Shown piece after piece: positions 31,844 through 41,361 of a DNA stretch of 49,871 bases. The position numbers were made by a program, and so were the translations under genes. The notes below the pieces were generated by a model that worked only from the letters and a program-made list of their open reading frames with translations, was not told the DNA's origin and did no database searches. The stretch's first letter is position 1. Each line of letters begins with the position of its first letter. The DNA comes from Oscillospiraceae bacterium (GTDB lineage Bacteria; Bacillota; Clostridia; Oscillospirales; Acutalibacteraceae), in assembly GCA_015066085.1 (NCBI GenBank), contig SVPA01000009.1, positions 1 through 49,871 of the forward strand, read 5' to 3'.

Positions 31844-34441
31844 ATGGCAGGACTTTCTCCTATGATGAGTCAGTATATGGAAATAAAAAGCAGAAATACC
31901 GACAGTATTTTGTTTTTCCGTTTGGGTGACTTTTATGAAATGTTCTTTGATGACGCTAAAACCGCTTCGGAAGAACTTGATTTAACCCTGACGGGCCGTG
32001 ACTGCGGTCTTGAAGAAAGAGCGCCAATGTGCGGAGTTCCTTTCCATAGTTGCGAATCGTATATTGCCCGTCTTGTAGAAAAGGGATATAAGGTTGCTAT
32101 ATGCGAACAAATGGAAGACCCGTCTACCGCAAAGGGAATAGTAAAGCGTGATGTCGTCCGTATAATTACTCCCGGAACGGTAATTGAGGAGAGTATGCTT
32201 GAGGAGGATAAAAACAATTATCTGGCTTCTCTCTATTTTACAAAGGAGTCCGTTGCCCTGTGTTTTGCCGATGTTTCAACGGGTAAAGCCTATTTAACCG
32301 AACTAAAAGGAAACGGCCTTCAGCAACAGACCATAAACCAACTTGCCCGTTTTGCTCCTTCCGAAATAATAACCACAAGGCAGATTGAACTAAGCCCCGA
32401 AATTACCGACTATCTAAACAATATGACCGAATGTATGGTAACTATAAGGGAAGATTCGGCGTTTAGTGTTGAACCTTGCGAAGAACTCGTTAAAAATCAT
32501 TTTGAGGTAATCAGTCCTGAAAACCTTGGAATTGAGTCTAATAGTGCCGCTGTTTGTGCGCTTGGTGCCGCCCTTAAATATATCTACGAAACGGGAGGCA
32601 ACAAAAGCATCTCAATCGGCGAAGTCGCTTACTATTCGGTTTTAGAATATATGAATGTCGACTATACTGCGGTAAGAAACCTTGAACTTTGCGAAACAAT
32701 GCGTTCAAAGTCTAAAAAAGGTTCGCTTCTTTGGGTGCTTGATAAAACTAAAACCGCAATGGGTAAAAGAATGCTCCGCAGTTTTATTGAACAGCCCCTT
32801 TTGGATATTTTTGCAATAGAGGAGCGTCTTAATGCGGTTGAAGAACTAACTCTTGACCCCGTTCTCCGCGGAGAACTTATGGAATACCTTACGGGAATTC
32901 GTGATTTAGAGCGTCTTTTAACCAGAATTGTCTACCGTACTGCCAATGCTAAAGACCTTAATACTGTTGCAGACACCTGTTCAAGATTTCCGTTTATCAA
33001 GTCGGCTTTATCTACCGCCCGTTCAAAGCAACTTATAAACTTATACAACAAACTTGACCCAATGGAAGATGTTGTAAATCTAATAAGAACGGCAATAGAT
33101 GAAAATCCCCCCGCAATAATCCGAGAGGGAGGAATGTTCAAAAAAGGCTACAACGCTGAACTTGATGAACTAATCTATATAATCGAAAACGGTGCCAATA
33201 TTGTGACCGATATTGAAAACAGAGAAAGAGAACGCACGGGAATAAAAAATTTGCGTGTTCGCTTTAATAAAGTTTTCGGTTACTATATCGAGGTTACCAA
33301 CTCTTATAAGGAACTTATCCCTGAAGATTATATCCGTAAGCAGACCCTGACTAACTGCGAACGCTTTATAACCGAGGAACTTAAAAACCTTGAGTCGCGT
33401 ATAATCGGCGCTAAAGACCGTAGAGAACGCCTTGAATATGAAATGTTTGAAGATATGCTAACTGTCCTTGCTGACCAACTCAAACGTTTCCAGACCACCG
33501 CCGAAATAATAGCAATAATTGACGGATACTGTTCTCTTGCCGATACTGCGGTTAAAAATGATTATGTGCGTCCCCGCCTTAATACCGATGGCGTTATAAA
33601 TATCCGTGCAGGCCGTCATCCCGTGGTTGAAAGGGTAATTAAAACCCCCTTTGTTTCCAATGATACATATCTAGACCTTAAAGATGACCGCTGTGCCGTT
33701 ATAACAGGACCGAATATGGCGGGAAAATCAACCTATATGCGACAGGTTGCCCTTATTACCCTAATGGCTCAAATCGGCTCTTTCGTTCCTGCCGAGTCGG
33801 CAAATATCAGCATAGTCGACGCAATCTATACCCGTGTCGGTGCCTCGGATGACCTTGCTTCAGGTCAGTCAACCTTTATGGTTGAAATGAGCGAGGTTGC
33901 TTCAATCCTTAAAAACGCAACCTCAAGAAGTCTGCTGATTCTTGATGAAATAGGCAGAGGAACCTCAACCTTTGACGGAATGTCTATTGCCCGTGCCGTT
34001 TTGGAGTTTGTTGCCGATAAAAAGAAACTCGGCGCAAAAACCCTTTTTGCAACCCACTATCACGAACTTACCGAAATGGAAAACGAGTTAAAGGGAATCA
34101 GGAACTATAACATTGCGGTTAAAAAACGTGGCGATGATATTACCTTCCTCCGCCGAATTGTCAGAGGCGGAGCCGATGACAGTTATGGAATTGAGGTTGC
34201 AAAACTTGCGGGTATCCCCGACGGAGTAATAAAACGAGCAAAAGAAATTTTGCAAAAAACTCTTGAAGAGGGGGTAACCGTAACCCGTACGGTTAAAACC
34301 GAAGAAGCCCAAATGCCTCTTGTTTTCGGCAAAAGCGACGAAATAATTGAAGACCTGAAGCAAATGGATGTTAATGTGCTGACTCCAATTGAATGTATGA
34401 GTCTTCTTTCAGACCTATCCAAAAAAGCAAAAGAACTTTAA
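31844..34441 (+). CDS. mutS: DNA mismatch repair protein MutS
   Basis: 865-residue MutS1. The mismatch-reading FYEMF motif lies near residue 30 (RLGDFYEMFFDDA). Walker A GPNMAGKST follows ITGPN near 625, with LLILDEIGRGTSTFDG as Walker B. A C-terminal tail of about 90 residues is present. The start at 31844 is preferred: AAAGGA lies 9 bases upstream, whereas the in-frame ATG at 31835 is directly against it. It detects mismatches and recruits MutL, encoded 14 bases downstream. Confidence 0.97.
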   Translation: MAGLSPMMSQYMEIKSRNTDSILFFRLGDFYEMFFDDAKTASEELDLTLTGRDCGLEERAPMCGVPFHSCESYIARLVEKGYKVAICEQMEDPSTAKGIVKRDVVRIITPGTVIEESMLEEDKNNYLASLYFTKESVALCFADVSTGKAYLTELKGNGLQQQTINQLARFAPSEIITTRQIELSPEITDYLNNMTECMVTIREDSAFSVEPCEELVKNHFEVISPENLGIESNSAAVCALGAALKYIYETGGNKSISIGEVAYYSVLEYMNVDYTAVRNLELCETMRSKSKKGSLLWVLDKTKTAMGKRMLRSFIEQPLLDIFAIEERLNAVEELTLDPVLRGELMEYLTGIRDLERLLTRIVYRTANAKDLNTVADTCSRFPFIKSALSTARSKQLINLYNKLDPMEDVVNLIRTAIDENPPAIIREGGMFKKGYNAELDELIYIIENGANIVTDIENRERERTGIKNLRVRFNKVFGYYIEVTNSYKELIPEDYIRKQTLTNCERFITEELKNLESRIIGAKDRRERLEYEMFEDMLTVLADQLKRFQTTAEIIAIIDGYCSLADTAVKNDYVRPRLNTDGVINIRAGRHPVVERVIKTPFVSNDTYLDLKDDRCAVITGPNMAGKSTYMRQVALITLMAQIGSFVPAESANISIVDAIYTRVGASDDLASGQSTFMVEMSEVASILKNATSRSLLILDEIGRGTSTFDGMSIARAVLEFVADKKKLGAKTLFATHYHELTEMENELKGIRNYNIAVKKRGDDITFLRRIVRGGADDSYGIEVAKLAGIPDGVIKRAKEILQKTLEEGVTVTRTVKTEEAQMPLVFGKSDEIIEDLKQMDVNVLTPIECMSLLSDLSKKAKEL

Positions 34442-34455
34442 AGGAGTTGAATTTT

Positions 34456-36411
34456 ATGGCAGAAATAAAACTGTTACCTAAATCACTTGCGGAACTTATT
34501 GCCGCGGGCGAGGTTGTTGAGCGACCCGCTTCTGTCATAAAAGAACTTGTTGAAAACTCTATTGATGCGGGTGCAGATAAAATAACGGTTGAAATTCAGC
34601 GTGGCGGAATTTCTTATATGCGAGTGACCGATAACGGTTGCGGAATAGAGTATAGTCAGGTTCCAACCGCCTTTATGCGTCACGCTACAAGCAAAATAAA
34701 ATCGCAAGATGACCTTTTTAAAATTGCAACCCTGGGCTTTCGTGGAGAGGCACTTGCCTCAATAAGTGCGGTCGCCCGTGTTGAAATGCTAACCAAAACT
34801 CAAAACAGTGAACTTGGTACCCGCTTTGTTATAGAGGGCGGTGTTCAGACCGAATACGGTCAAACGGGTTGCCCTGGCGGAACAACAATAGTTATCCGTG
34901 ACCTTTTCTATAATACTCCCGCCCGTATGAAATTTCTTAAAAAAGATATCTCGGAAGCAACGGCGGTTGCTTCGGTTGTTGATGCAATAGCCTTGTCCCA
35001 CCCTGAAATATCTATCCGTTTTATAAAAGATTCCAAACCCGTTCTTGCTACAAACGGCGACGGTAAACTCAAATCGGCAATCTATTCGGTTCTGGGCAGA
35101 GAGTATTCGTCGGGACTTATCCCTGCCGACTCTACTACTGCGGGAATTCGTGTTTCGGGAATGATTTGCAAACCCGTTTATTGCCGTCCTACCCGTTCGG
35201 GTCAGTTTTTCTTTCTTAATAATCGCTTTGTCCGTTCGGGAACAATTTCAAAAGCCTTGGACCAAGCCTATAAAAACACCGTTATGGTAGGGAAATTCCC
35301 CGCCGGTGTTCTTAATATTGAAATTCCTTTTGATAGGGTAGATGTTAATGTTCACCCCGCAAAAACCGAAGTCCGTTTTTCGGACGAAAAGGCGGTTTTC
35401 GACGCTGTTTATTATGCGGTTAAAAACGCTTTGGCACAGGGCGATACAAGGCCCGAACTTGAACTTAAACCGCGGAATAGTGAAAATACTTTTGTAAGAA
35501 TGACAACCGAAGAATATAGAAATTCTGTCCAAAAATCTGCCTTGGCACAGGAAATTTATTCTTTGGACAAAAACCGACACTTTTCTAAACCGGGAAATAC
35601 CTATACCCCAAAACCTAATACCAACAAGTTTTCTTCTGCGGCAGATTTTGCCCCCGCTTTAGTTTCGAATGAAACGGTTTTTGTTAACTACAATACTTCC
35701 GATAATGTCCCTGTAACTCATAAGGAAGTTTTAACCGAAAAAACGGAAAGCCCAATAAAGAATGAGGCTTATCAGCAGATTATTAACGCCTTTTCAGACG
35801 ATAATAACCAAAGATACGAAAATGCCTCTTTTATCGATGAAACCGAGATAGAATTTAAATATATCGGGGAAGTTTTCCGCACCTATCTCATCGTTCAGTT
35901 TAAAGGAAGCGTTTGGTTTATTGATAAACACGCTGCTCATGAGAGAATGCTTTATAATAAACTTAAAACCGAGGGTGTAACCGAAGTTCAAACCCTTCTT
36001 TCTCCCGTCGCCGTAACCCTCTCCCGTGAGGAACACAGCGCCGTTTTAGAAAATCTTGAACTTTTAAATACCGCCGGTTTCGAGGTTGAGGAGTTTGGCA
36101 CCGTTTCGGTTTTAGTCCGCAGCGTACCCGCCAGTCTTGTTAAAACTGATGTAATGTTCTTAATGTGCAGTATTGCGGCAAACCTTGTAAAATTTGGCAA
36201 GGCAGAAACCGAAATACTTGACGACCTTTATCATAATATAGCCTGTCGAAGTGCTATAAAAGGCGGAAATCAGCAATCTGCTGCGGAAATGGAAGAGTTT
36301 GCCCGTCAAATTATTTCTTCAAATGATATAATGTACTGTCCGCACGGACGCCCCGTTGCTTTTGAACTTAAAAGAAGCGAACTTGAAAAGCAGTTCGGAA
36401 GAACAAAGTAG
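34456..36411 (+). CDS. mutL: DNA mismatch repair protein MutL
   Basis: 651 residues. The N-terminal GHKL ATPase has ELVENSIDAGAD, DNGCGI and GFRGEAL. The C-terminal dimer/endonuclease domain has a clamp-binding-like QTLLSP at 512-517 and the metal motif CPHGRP at 628-633. The endonuclease motif DQHA(X)2E(X)4E reads D490-K-H-A-A-H-E496, with Asn501 where the last Glu is expected, so two positions deviate. The ATG at 34456 is 9 bases after AAGGAG; an upstream frame overlapping mutS is not used. Followed after 8 bases by miaA. Confidence 0.95.
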   Translation: MAEIKLLPKSLAELIAAGEVVERPASVIKELVENSIDAGADKITVEIQRGGISYMRVTDNGCGIEYSQVPTAFMRHATSKIKSQDDLFKIATLGFRGEALASISAVARVEMLTKTQNSELGTRFVIEGGVQTEYGQTGCPGGTTIVIRDLFYNTPARMKFLKKDISEATAVASVVDAIALSHPEISIRFIKDSKPVLATNGDGKLKSAIYSVLGREYSSGLIPADSTTAGIRVSGMICKPVYCRPTRSGQFFFLNNRFVRSGTISKALDQAYKNTVMVGKFPAGVLNIEIPFDRVDVNVHPAKTEVRFSDEKAVFDAVYYAVKNALAQGDTRPELELKPRNSENTFVRMTTEEYRNSVQKSALAQEIYSLDKNRHFSKPGNTYTPKPNTNKFSSAADFAPALVSNETVFVNYNTSDNVPVTHKEVLTEKTESPIKNEAYQQIINAFSDDNNQRYENASFIDETEIEFKYIGEVFRTYLIVQFKGSVWFIDKHAAHERMLYNKLKTEGVTEVQTLLSPVAVTLSREEHSAVLENLELLNTAGFEVEEFGTVSVLVRSVPASLVKTDVMFLMCSIAANLVKFGKAETEILDDLYHNIACRSAIKGGNQQSAAEMEEFARQIISSNDIMYCPHGRPVAFELKRSELEKQFGRTK

Positions 36412-36419
36412 GTAAAACA

Positions 36420-37364
36420 ATGGATAAAATACCTGTAATTGCCGTTGTAGGTCCTACCGCTTCGGGCAAAACCGAACTTGCCGTAAACCTTGCCGAAAAA
36501 CTCGGCGGTGAAATAATTTCTTTCGACTCTATGCAGATTTATAAGGGTATGCATATTGCCTCGGCCGCACCCGACAAGGATGAAATGCGTCTTATACCGC
36601 ATCATCTTGTTGAAATTCTTAACCCCGACACTACCTTCTCGGTTGCAGATTTTGTAAAAGAAGCAAAAAAGTGTGCCGAAGATATTGTAAGCAGAGGAAA
36701 GACGGTCATAATAGCGGGCGGCACAGGGCTTTATGTAAATTCTTTTCTTGATAATATTGCTTTTAGCGAAGAATCGGTTGACTATGAACTGCGTGAAAAA
36801 CTTAATGCCGAATACGAAAGCCTTGGCGGCGAAGAAATGTTAAAGAGACTGAGCCACTTTGATGCAGAGTCGGCTAAACGGCTTCACCCAAACAACAAAA
36901 AGCGTATAATCAGAGCGTTTGAAATTTATATAAACTCGGGCGTAACTATGACAGAGCAGATTGAAAACTCAACAAAAACGGCTTCGCCCTATCTGCCTTA
37001 TATGATTGGCCTGTCTTTTAAAGACAGAGAAAAACTCTATGAGCGTATAAACAAAAGAGTGGATAAAATGTTGGATAAAGGCCTTCTTGCCGAGGCTGAA
37101 AATATGTTCACACAGTCCCACTTCGGCACTAGTGTACAAGCAATCGGCCATAAGGAATTTTTCCCCTACTTTAAAGGCGAAGCAGAATTAAATAACGCAA
37201 TAGAAACCCTAAAAGCCGAAACCCGTCGGTATGCAAAGCGCCAACTTACCTGGTTTCGCCGTGATGAGCGTATAAACTGGATTTATAGGGATATATCAGA
37301 GAATATAACCGATGATGCAATAAAAATACTTGAAAGGAATGGTTATTTTGGAAAAACGGAATAA
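36420..37364 (+). CDS. miaA: tRNA dimethylallyltransferase
   Basis: 314-residue P-loop enzyme. VGPTASGKTELA (10-21) and the DSMQIY substrate loop are present, then AGGTGLYVN and the C-terminal RRYAKRQLTWFRRD. It transfers the dimethylallyl group to A37 of tRNAs, creating the substrate for MiaB. The 3' end overlaps the start of the following gene by 17 bases. Confidence 0.97.
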   Translation: MDKIPVIAVVGPTASGKTELAVNLAEKLGGEIISFDSMQIYKGMHIASAAPDKDEMRLIPHHLVEILNPDTTFSVADFVKEAKKCAEDIVSRGKTVIIAGGTGLYVNSFLDNIAFSEESVDYELREKLNAEYESLGGEEMLKRLSHFDAESAKRLHPNNKKRIIRAFEIYINSGVTMTEQIENSTKTASPYLPYMIGLSFKDREKLYERINKRVDKMLDKGLLAEAENMFTQSHFGTSVQAIGHKEFFPYFKGEAELNNAIETLKAETRRYAKRQLTWFRRDERINWIYRDISENITDDAIKILERNGYFGKTE

Positions 37365-38556
37365 GGTTATCCAAGTTTTAATAATAGTTTCTATTTTGTT
37401 TTTCTTTGCCTATCAGTATTATGTTGGTTTTTATGCATCAATAACTACCGAGTCAGCAAGTAGTTTTGACTATACCGAGGGAATAGACGCAACGGCTACA
37501 TTCATCAGAAACGAAGTAACCTTAACAAATGATGAGAGCGGCACGGTTCATTTTTTGGTTGCCAACGGAGAAAAGGTTGCTAAAGACGGCAAAATTGCCG
37601 ACATTTTTTCAAGCGATTCCGCCTCTGCCGCCGCCTCAAGAATTGCCGAAATAGATAAGCAACTTAAACTTATTTCGGAAATAGAGGGTTATAACGATAC
37701 TACGGCAGTAGATGTTGATACAATAAATGAACGAATTTCAACCCATCTTAACTCCTTTGTCTATGCAACTCAGGACGGAAGATTTACCGAAGCGGGAAAT
37801 TTTGCAACCGAACTTCTTACTATGATGACCAGAAAACAGGTTGCAACCGGTCAGCAGAACGATTTTAGCATACTCAAAGCCGACCTGAATTCCGAAAGAA
37901 GCAGTTTAGTGCTTCAAATGGGCGCCCCTAAAAAAAGCATCTTATCGACCACAGCGGGTTATTTTGTATCCAATGCCGACGGATACGAAAAAGTTCTTAC
38001 TTCAAAAAATCTTGAAGATACTACTCCTGAATTTATTGAAAATATAAATAAAGAATCGGTTGCCGAAAATGTAATAGGAAAGATAGTCTATGATTACGAG
38101 TGGTTTTTAGCCGTTCCCGTAAGCCTTGATAATTCAATGCATTATAAGGTAAGTGATACGGTTTCGGTTAAAATCGACACCTCGTCGGTATCAAGACTGA
38201 GTGCAACTGTTCATAGCATAAATCTTTCGGAAACTGAAGATAAAGCAGTAATGATTTTGCGCTGCAACGAAATGAACAGTGAACTTGCCTCTCTTAGAAC
38301 CGCCTCGGTTAAAATAATCCGCAAGGAATACAGCGGAATTAAGGTTAACAGTAAAGCAATTCGAATTGTCGACTCGGTAACGGGAGTTTATGTTGTTTCG
38401 GGTCTTGAAGCAAAGTTCGTTACCGTAAATATCATCTATTCCGACGAAGACTATAAAATATGCGAACTTAATACTGCCGACACCTCAAAACTCAGACTTT
38501 ATGATGAGATAATTGTGAAAGGTAAAAATCTTTATGACGGAAAAATCATCTATTGA
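37348..38556 (+). CDS. HlyD-like membrane-anchored adaptor-type protein
   Basis: 402 residues. A short cytosolic N-terminus and one membrane helix (about 8-26) are followed by a biotinyl/lipoyl-like half (GTVHFLVANGEKVAKDGKI, about 65-83). Next come a helical stretch (about 90-190) and beta-rich C-terminal domains. This is the outline of an HlyD/membrane-fusion protein, but no ABC exporter gene is adjacent. The TTG at 37348 is preferred because AAAGGA lies about 9 bases upstream; ATG at 37339 and TTG at 37330 are alternatives. It overlaps miaA and also yggS (23 bases). Position in a sepF/divIVA cluster hints at an envelope or division role (inference). Confidence 0.65.
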   Translation: MEKRNKVIQVLIIVSILFFFAYQYYVGFYASITTESASSFDYTEGIDATATFIRNEVTLTNDESGTVHFLVANGEKVAKDGKIADIFSSDSASAAASRIAEIDKQLKLISEIEGYNDTTAVDVDTINERISTHLNSFVYATQDGRFTEAGNFATELLTMMTRKQVATGQQNDFSILKADLNSERSSLVLQMGAPKKSILSTTAGYFVSNADGYEKVLTSKNLEDTTPEFIENINKESVAENVIGKIVYDYEWFLAVPVSLDNSMHYKVSDTVSVKIDTSSVSRLSATVHSINLSETEDKAVMILRCNEMNSELASLRTASVKIIRKEYSGIKVNSKAIRIVDSVTGVYVVSGLEAKFVTVNIIYSDEDYKICELNTADTSKLRLYDEIIVKGKNLYDGKIIY

Positions 38557-39244
38557 TATTTTTAGCGAAAATTACAGAATAATAGAAGAGGATATATGCA
38601 AATCCGCGCAAAGTGTCGGACTTTCCCGTGATGATATTATTCTGCTTGCCGCAACAAAAACAGTCCCTTACGAAACAATCAATTTTGCAATAGAATCCGG
38701 CATAAAATATATCGGCGAAAATCGTGTTCAGGAATTTCTTTCGAAAGATAATCTTATTACAAAAGATGTTCATCGCCACTTTATCGGCCATCTTCAGTCG
38801 AATAAGGTTAAAGATATCGTAGGAAAGGTTGAAATGATTCAGTCGGTTCACTCGGTAAAACTCGCCTCTCTAATTGGAAAACTGTCTTGTGAAAAGGGAA
38901 TTACGACCGATATTCTTCTTGAAGTAAATATCGGCGCCGAAGAAAATAAATCGGGCTTTTTAAAACACGAAATCGATAGTGCTGTTGAAGAAATTTCAAA
39001 AATAGACGGTATATGTGTAAAGGGAATGATGACAATCCCTCCCGTTTGCGAGAAAAAAACTGAAATAATACCTTTTTTTGAAGAAATGTACAAACTGTTT
39101 ATTGACAACAAGTGCAAAAAAATAGATAATGTTAGTATGGAATATCTGTCTATGGGTATGTCCTCCGATTATTCTGAAGCAATAAAATGCGGAAGCAATC
39201 TTGTAAGAATCGGAACTTCACTTTTTGGAAAAAGAATTTATTAA
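38534..39244 (+). CDS. yggS: YggS/YlmE family PLP-binding protein
   Basis: 236-residue PLP-binding barrel protein (PROSC/YlmE type). The cofactor lysine is in LLAATKTVPYETIN (about residue 37). GENRVQEF, HFIGHLQSNKVKDIV and the end motif SMGMSSDYSEAIKCGSNLVRIGT are all canonical. It helps PLP homeostasis and has no known enzymatic turnover. Its place just before sepF and ylmH matches the ylmE-sepF-ylmG-ylmH order of Gram-positives, though ylmG is absent here. The start codon overlaps the previous gene. Confidence 0.94.
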   Translation: MTEKSSIDIFSENYRIIEEDICKSAQSVGLSRDDIILLAATKTVPYETINFAIESGIKYIGENRVQEFLSKDNLITKDVHRHFIGHLQSNKVKDIVGKVEMIQSVHSVKLASLIGKLSCEKGITTDILLEVNIGAEENKSGFLKHEIDSAVEEISKIDGICVKGMMTIPPVCEKKTEIIPFFEEMYKLFIDNKCKKIDNVSMEYLSMGMSSDYSEAIKCGSNLVRIGTSLFGKRIY

Positions 39245-39262
39245 TATATAAGGAGAAAAGAA

Positions 39263-39700
39263 ATGGCAATTAAGGATATGTTTAAAAGTTTTGTTAGCAT
39301 CAATGACGGCGACCTTGAAGACGAAACCTTTGAAAACGCTGAAACGGTTGAAGAGCCTGTTCGTGTAAAAAGAGAACCCGTTTACCGTCGCAGTGCCGAC
39401 AGAAGAAACGCTCCCTCAGGTGCGGCAATGAAGGTTGTTATCGTTCGTCCCGAAGTTTTCGACGAGGTTGCTACAATAGCAGACCATCTTGTAAGCGGAA
39501 AAACGGTAGTTTTAAACCTTGAAACCGCAAATAAGGATATCTGCCGCAGAATTGTCGACTTTATGAGTGGCGCTGCCTACGCCCTTTCCTGCAAACTTAA
39601 AAAGGTTGCAAACAACACCTTTATAATCGTTCCCGAAAATACCGACATAGCGGGAGAACTCGTTTTAGACGACTTTGACGAGCAGAATTATTATCTTTAA
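39263..39700 (+). CDS. sepF: Cell division protein SepF
   Basis: 145 residues. An N-terminal amphipathic segment MAIKDMFKSFVSI that would bind the membrane is followed by an acidic linker and a basic patch. The SepF domain (about 54-138) has VVIVRPEVFDEVATIADHL, VVLNLETANKDICRRIVDFMSGAAY and FIIVPENTDI. SepF tethers FtsZ to the membrane and shapes the septum. Good AGGAG site; its stop overlaps the ylmH ATG by one base. Confidence 0.95.
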   Translation: MAIKDMFKSFVSINDGDLEDETFENAETVEEPVRVKREPVYRRSADRRNAPSGAAMKVVIVRPEVFDEVATIADHLVSGKTVVLNLETANKDICRRIVDFMSGAAYALSCKLKKVANNTFIIVPENTDIAGELVLDDFDEQNYYL

Positions 39701-40440
39701 TGGATTCTTCTCTTGTTGCCGCTCGAATATCGGACGCTGTGCGACTGTGTAACAATGCCTCTTTTCCGAAATTTGTGGGCTTTCTGCGCCCCGAAGAAGT
39801 AGTAGAGGCGAAGTCGGTTGCTGAAAAACTCGGTTGTAAATTTTGTTTTTTTGGCGGTTACGAGTCGGCTCAAAGGCTGTTTTTCGGAGCCTTTCCCGAC
39901 TGGTGTAATGATTTTGACGGTTATTTCCCGATAACCCCCGTTACAATTCTGCTAAAAGATGGAAGCGCCCTCTCTCACCGTCACTTTCTCGGTGCTATTT
40001 TGTCGCTCGGTATAAAGCGTGAGGCGGTTGGAGATATTTTGATAGAAAAGGGTAGGGCTGTTGCCTTTTTAAGCAGCGAAATAGCCCCTTTTGTAAAAGA
40101 ACAACTGACAAAGGTTGCAAATGTTGGGGTGGTTGTCACCGAAGGATTTACTGCTTCGCTTCCCGGAATGTCGGGCTTTGAAACCCTGTCGGCTACGGTT
40201 GCCTCTTCCCGTCTTGACTGCGTAGTTTCCGCCCTTATTAAAAGTTCAAGAAGCCGTGCGTGTGATTTGATTGCGGAAAAACTGGTGTCTGTTAATTCTA
40301 TTTTGACCGAGAAAACGGTGAAAACCGTCTTTTCGGGAGATACGGTTACAATAAGAGGAAAAGGTAAGTTTATAATTGAATCGCTTGACGGTCGAACGAA
40401 AAAAGACCGTATTATATTAGTCGCAAAAAAGTATATTTAA
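39700..40440 (+). CDS. ylmH: YlmH/S4-domain RNA-binding protein
   Basis: 246-residue YlmH-type protein. The N-terminal domain includes PKFVGFLRPEE, FGGYESAQRLFFGAFPDW and SHRHFLGAILSLGIKRE. The C-terminal S4 RNA-binding domain (about 180-240) contains SRLDCVVSALIKSSRSRACDLI. YlmH proteins act on ribosomes or division-linked processes. Translationally coupled to sepF (TAATG). Confidence 0.93.
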   Translation: MDSSLVAARISDAVRLCNNASFPKFVGFLRPEEVVEAKSVAEKLGCKFCFFGGYESAQRLFFGAFPDWCNDFDGYFPITPVTILLKDGSALSHRHFLGAILSLGIKREAVGDILIEKGRAVAFLSSEIAPFVKEQLTKVANVGVVVTEGFTASLPGMSGFETLSATVASSRLDCVVSALIKSSRSRACDLIAEKLVSVNSILTEKTVKTVFSGDTVTIRGKGKFIIESLDGRTKKDRIILVAKKYI

Positions 40441-40452
40441 TGGAGGACTTTT

Positions 40453-41337
40453 ATGTTTACTTCTAAAGAAATTCAAGATAGCGTATTTTCCACCGCAATG
40501 AGTGGCTACAAAAGAGATGAGGTTGATACCCTTCTCGATAAAATTGCCGAGGATTATAAGCAGTTTGAGGCAGTTTTAAACGCTCAGCAGACAAAAATTG
40601 CCGAACTTGAAAAGGAACTCAAAGACCGTGATGTTTCTATGAGCAGTATAAACTCTGTACTTATAAGCGCTCAAAAACTTGCTGATAATATTGTTGAAGA
40701 CGCTAAACTTAAGGCGGACGAAATGATTGATACGGCTAATAACGAAGCCGAAAATATTAAACTTCGAACAAAAAAGGCTCTCGAGGAAATTGATGCCGTT
40801 TTAACCGAGCAGAAGAATAAGGCTCAGGCAGAGGTTGACATAATGCTTTCGGATGCGGCAAGAAAATCCGAAGGAATGATTCTTGCGGCTAAGGATTCCG
40901 TAACTCGTGAACAACTTCTTTTTGATAAACTCAAAAGTGAGGTTGCTGAGTTTAAAAAACAGATTAAAGAATCTTATAAAAACCACATCGAATCCCTCTC
41001 TAAACTTCCCGATGAGGTTGTTTTAAGCCCCGAAATTGCCGCTTCAAAAATTGAAGATATAATCAATAACGAACCTGACCTTCTTAAGTTCATTGATAAG
41101 GATATTATTCAGGAACCGACTCCTGAAATACCTGTCGAACCTATTGATGAACCCGAAGTTTTCATAGATGACGCAACGGTTGAGTTTACCGCAATAAGCG
41201 AGAAACCCGAAGAGGTTTTAGAGCAAACCGCTCCGTCAGGTTTTGTAATTCAGGGAATGGAAGAAGATGAGCCCGAGGCCGAGGACTTTGAAGAAGAGCC
41301 TCCAACATTCTCTAAAGGCTTTTTTGCTAAAAAATAA
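40453..41337 (+). CDS. divIVA: DivIVA-family cell division/polarity protein
   Basis: 294 residues. The N-terminal membrane-binding DivIVA domain FTSKEIQDSVFSTAMSGY plus KRDEVDTLLDKIAEDY is followed by a long coiled coil (about 30-185). A roughly 100-residue acidic C-terminal tail rich in Glu/Pro follows and ends in FSKGFFAKK. DivIVA recognises curved membrane at poles and septum. GGAGG site, 12 bases after ylmH. Confidence 0.92.
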   Translation: MFTSKEIQDSVFSTAMSGYKRDEVDTLLDKIAEDYKQFEAVLNAQQTKIAELEKELKDRDVSMSSINSVLISAQKLADNIVEDAKLKADEMIDTANNEAENIKLRTKKALEEIDAVLTEQKNKAQAEVDIMLSDAARKSEGMILAAKDSVTREQLLFDKLKSEVAEFKKQIKESYKNHIESLSKLPDEVVLSPEIAASKIEDIINNEPDLLKFIDKDIIQEPTPEIPVEPIDEPEVFIDDATVEFTAISEKPEEVLEQTAPSGFVIQGMEEDEPEAEDFEEEPPTFSKGFFAKK

Positions 41338-41361
41338 TTTCTGTTTTAGGAGATACATACA

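Noticed and set aside
41338..41361. T-box leader for ileS
   Set aside because: The intergenic space is 24 bases and holds only the ribosome site.
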